From Phycisphaera sp. (GTDB lineage: Bacteria > Planctomycetota > Phycisphaerae > Phycisphaerales > SM1A02), in assembly GCA_016124975.1 (NCBI GenBank), contig WGMP01000051.1:1-57705 (forward strand): DNA of 57,705 nucleotides, read 5' to 3'. The stretch's first letter is position 1, and every line of letters begins with the position of its first letter. The notes beneath the pieces were generated by a model. That model had not been told where the DNA came from. It did not search any database and saw only the letters and a list, made by a program, of their open reading frames with translations. Below are positions 53,018 to 57,705 of the stretch, one piece after another. The translations under genes were made by a program, and so were the position numbers.

Positions 53018-53929
53018 ATGCGCGTCGTCAGCCTCCTCCCGTCCGCCACCGAACTCCTCGTCGCGATCGGCGGCGCACCGCTCCTCGTCGGCCGAAGCCA
53101 CGAGTGCGACTTTCCGCCGACGCTCGCGCATCTCCCTGTGCTGACGAAGGCGCGCACGCACGGCGGCGCGTCGGCCGCGATCGACGCCGAGGTCTCCGCA
53201 AGCCTCGCTGCGGGGCAGAGCCTCTATGAACTCGACGAACGCCTGCTCGCCGAGCTCGCGCCCGATGTGATCCTGACGCAGGATCTCTGCGAGGTCTGCT
53301 CGATCGACCTCCGCGGCGTCGAACGGATCGCCGCCGCGCTCCCGTCGAAGCCGCGCATCCTGAGCCTCGACCCGAAGACCGTGTTCGATGTCTTCGACGA
53401 CCTCCTCAAGGTCGGCGAGGCGGTCGGCCGCGCGGACGCCGCCGAACGCGCCATGGTCGAGCTGCGCGCGCGCTACTGGAGCGCGGTCGATTTCGTGAAT
53501 CCGTATGTCCCTGGCCCCGAGGTCCTGTTCCTCGAATGGTGCGACCCGCCGTTCGTGGGCGGGCACTGGACGCCCGGCCTCATCGAGGCGGCGGGCGGCA
53601 GGCACTCGCTCAACAAGCTCGGCGCGAAGAGCCGCCGCGTGTCGCCCGAGGAGATCCTCGAGGCCGCGCCCGAGCGCGTCATCGTCTGCCCGTGCGGCTT
53701 CGACCTCGCGCGCGCCCGCGTCGACTTCGAGGACCTCGCGAAGACGCGCTGGTGGCCGCTTCTTCCTGCGGTCATAGACTCGCCCCGCCGATCGATCGCG
53801 ATCGTCGACGGGAACCAGATGTTCAACCGCCCTGGCCCGCGCCTCGTCGACGCCTTCGAGTGGCTCGTCGGCTGGCTCAACCTTCGCGACGAGCTCGTCC
53901 CGCCCGGGTTCCCCGTCGAGTATCGCTGA
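53018..53929 (+). CDS. cobalamin-binding (BtuF-like) periplasmic-binding-fold protein without signal peptide
   Basis: 303 residues of the TroA/BtuF fold: MRVVSLLPSATELLVAIG, LVGRSHECDFP, LAELAPDVILTQDLCEVC, LFLEWCDPPFVGGHW and IVDGNQMFNRPGPRLVDAFE. These match the group usually annotated as cobalamin-binding or ABC-type Fe3+/cobalamin binding protein, many of which lack a signal peptide and are presumed cytoplasmic. The ATG at 53018 begins directly with the fold, so no secretion signal exists. A TACCTT hexamer ends 6 bases before the ATG and there is no Shine-Dalgarno sequence. No transporter partner genes nearby. Ligand not shown by the sequence. Confidence 0.8.
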   Translation: MRVVSLLPSATELLVAIGGAPLLVGRSHECDFPPTLAHLPVLTKARTHGGASAAIDAEVSASLAAGQSLYELDERLLAELAPDVILTQDLCEVCSIDLRGVERIAAALPSKPRILSLDPKTVFDVFDDLLKVGEAVGRADAAERAMVELRARYWSAVDFVNPYVPGPEVLFLEWCDPPFVGGHWTPGLIEAAGGRHSLNKLGAKSRRVSPEEILEAAPERVIVCPCGFDLARARVDFEDLAKTRWWPLLPAVIDSPRRSIAIVDGNQMFNRPGPRLVDAFEWLVGWLNLRDELVPPGFPVEYR

Positions 53930-53968
53930 CGCGACTCGACGCGAAGCGGGCGCGCGTGCGGCCTGCGA

Positions 53969-54475
53969 TCAGCCCCAGGTCGGCGCCGAGGGCGCGGAGC
54001 CCATCGACTGCCAGAGGGCCTTCAGCTGCCGCAGCTTGACGATCAGGAGAACTAGGCAGACGAGGGCGCCGATGGCGAAGACGAAGCCGAGGAAGGGCAG
54101 GAACGAGCCCAACATGCCTGCGGCGAAGCAGATGCCGAAGACGAGCCCGCAGTCGCCTACATCGGTTCGCCCGCGCGCCGCGAAGGCGTCCTTGAAGGAG
54201 AGCGGCACGAGGATCGCCATCACGAGCTGCATGATGATGCCGATGCAGGGAACCAGTCCGATCCACAGCAGGTTTGCGGGAAGCTTCTGCGCCGAAGCGG
54301 GAAGCACGCGGAAGGCATCCCACACGAGCCAGATGATGATGCCGCTGATGATGAGGCCCACCAGCAGGCTGGCCACGATGATCGCGACTCCCAGGCCGAG
54401 GATGCCTGCTGCGATGGCGGCATCCTGATCCGACTGCGCGAGGACGGCGGTTCCGAGTTCGAAAGCCTGCATCAT
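53969..54475 (-). CDS. small polytopic membrane protein (DUF5684-like)
   Basis: 168 residues with four predicted membrane segments: IIVASLLVGLIISGIIIWLVW, written here as the region 27-48, then LLWIGLVPCIGIIMQLVMAI, GLVFGICFAAGMLGSFLPFLG and IGALVCLVLLIVKL. The pattern resembles small integral membrane proteins of the DUF5684 type, often found near signal peptidases; that similarity is from memory and weak. AAGGGG precedes the paired ATGs (54475 and 54472). Divergent from clpB with a 222-bp gap. Confidence 0.7.
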   Translation of the reverse strand: MMQAFELGTAVLAQSDQDAAIAAGILGLGVAIIVASLLVGLIISGIIIWLVWDAFRVLPASAQKLPANLLWIGLVPCIGIIMQLVMAILVPLSFKDAFAARGRTDVGDCGLVFGICFAAGMLGSFLPFLGFVFAIGALVCLVLLIVKLRQLKALWQSMGSAPSAPTWG

Positions 54476-54697
54476 GTGGGGCCCCTTCTGGCGCGTGGCG
54501 CCATGATGGCGAGAACGATAACAGCATCTTCCGGGCACCGCGGCGGTGGACTGCCCAAACGGCAGCGGCATGGCGCGTTCAGCCGCCTTCGGCAACCGAG
54601 ACGCGCCCCCGCGGCCGAAGGGAACTGGCGCGGCGTTTGCGTGTCGGTCAGCTCCCCGCGGCGCCGCGCCGCGCGCGGAAGGAAGGGACCACACGCC

Positions 54698-57313
<2,616 letters not shown>

Positions 57314-57447
57314 CAGGAGCGGGTCGGATGATGTCAGCCGTCGACTCCGACGAACCGAGTCGTCCGACACGAACGCCGTTCGACACGAAGGCACCCGACA
57401 CGAAGGTCAAGGACTCCGACGATCTGAATCGTGCGACACGACAATCA

Positions 57448-57540
57448 GGGGTGCCCGTGGACTTCAGTCCGCGGAACGGGTGATGTCAGCCGTCGACTCC
57501 GACGGTTGGCGTTCCGCATGCTGAAGCATGCGGGCACCCC
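57448..57540. repeat. paired-hairpin element of the 29.1-kb family, opposite orientation
   Basis: GGGGTGCCC, hairpin GTGGACTTCAGTCCGC, GGAACG, spacer containing GTCAGCCGTCGACTCCGACG, CGTTCC, hairpin GCATGCTGAAGCATGC, GGGCACCCC. The outer parts and spacer match the 29.1-kb units read in reverse, while the hairpin stems differ. The 57314-57447 stretch before it contains further fragments of the same spacer and no gene. Confidence 0.88.
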
Positions 57541-57628
57541 TTGCTTGGGGACTCCGACGGTGTGCATCGTCCGACACGACAATCATGTTTGGGGACTCCG
57601 ACGATCTGAATCATGAGACACGACAGTC

Positions 57629-57705
57629 AGGGGCGGCCGTGGGCCGCAGTGCGCGGAACGGATGATGTCGGCCGTCGACTCCGACGGTTGGCGTTCCGCA
57701 TGCTG
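57629..57705. repeat. second copy of the paired-hairpin element, cut by the window end
   Basis: AGGGGCGGCCGTGGGCC and GGAACG are followed by the same spacer (with GTCGGCCGTCGACTCCGACG) and CGTTCCGCATGCTG, after which the window stops. Confidence 0.85.

Noticed and set aside
54476-54697. CIRCE element or heat-shock promoter before clpB
   Set aside because: No TTAGCACTC inverted repeat and no convincing heat-shock -35/-10 pair found in this gap.

Overview
The window comes from a high-GC bacterium that looks like a member of the Planctomycetota, most likely class Phycisphaerae. The pointers are a secreted propeller protein ending in a dockerin-like 'DLTGDG..DSADLAALLSAWG' tail, a PEP-CTERM-like surface protein, a DUF1573 lipoprotein, several secretin-type proteins, and the general codon and GC bias. 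No 16S or other taxonomic marker is present, so this is an inference from protein style.

Layout. 0.2-4.2 kb (minus strand): a Gly-rich secretin-like protein, a STAS anti-anti-sigma protein and an RsbW-type kinase. 4.7-8.7 kb: carA and a secreted protein of 14 tandem propeller-type repeats. 9-15.6 kb (plus): priA, then sucA-sucB for the 2-oxoglutarate dehydrogenase complex. 15.6-23.1 kb: an accessory island of lower apparent GC, bounded and split by repeats of the 3' end of sucB. The intact gene ends at 15615, a 262-bp copy sits at 19526-19787 and a 60-bp copy at 23071-23130. Each interval holds minus-strand genes for exported or membrane proteins, and the second also holds an IS4-family element. 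23.4-29 kb: housekeeping genes (trpC, a CPBP protease, trpS, a PEP-CTERM-like protein, apaG, asd, tRNA-Gln). 29.1-29.5 kb: three 135-bp units made of paired hairpins. 29.6-53 kb (minus): one long type II secretion/type IV pilus-like operon in the order F-G-H-I-J-K-(PilM/N-like)-(PilO-like)-secretin-lipoprotein. 53-57.3 kb: a cobalamin-binding-type protein, a small membrane protein and clpB. 57.3-57.7 kb: a second locus of the paired-hairpin repeat family.

The most striking object is the secretin gene of that operon, 30124-44523. It encodes about 4799 residues: an N0-like start, about 52 tandem secretin N-type (NolW-like) domains by eye count, and an ordinary GspD-type C-terminal pore domain. 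Ordinary GspD has four N domains and about 650 residues. If the rings stack as in known secretins, this would make an extremely long periplasmic tube, which is attractive in a phylum with an expanded, invaginated periplasm. Overlapping start and stop codons tie most of the operon together, and a lipoprotein overlapping the secretin stop is a candidate pilotin. No assembly ATPase (GspE) lies in the window.

The second highlight is the island at the sucB 3' end. The copies differ from the live gene at six positions, all synonymous. This recalls elements that integrate into a gene end and restore it with their own version, as e14 does at icd in Escherichia coli. No integrase is visible. Third, the dispersed paired hairpins keep outer sequence and spacer but vary the stem, including one compensatory base-pair change between neighbouring units.
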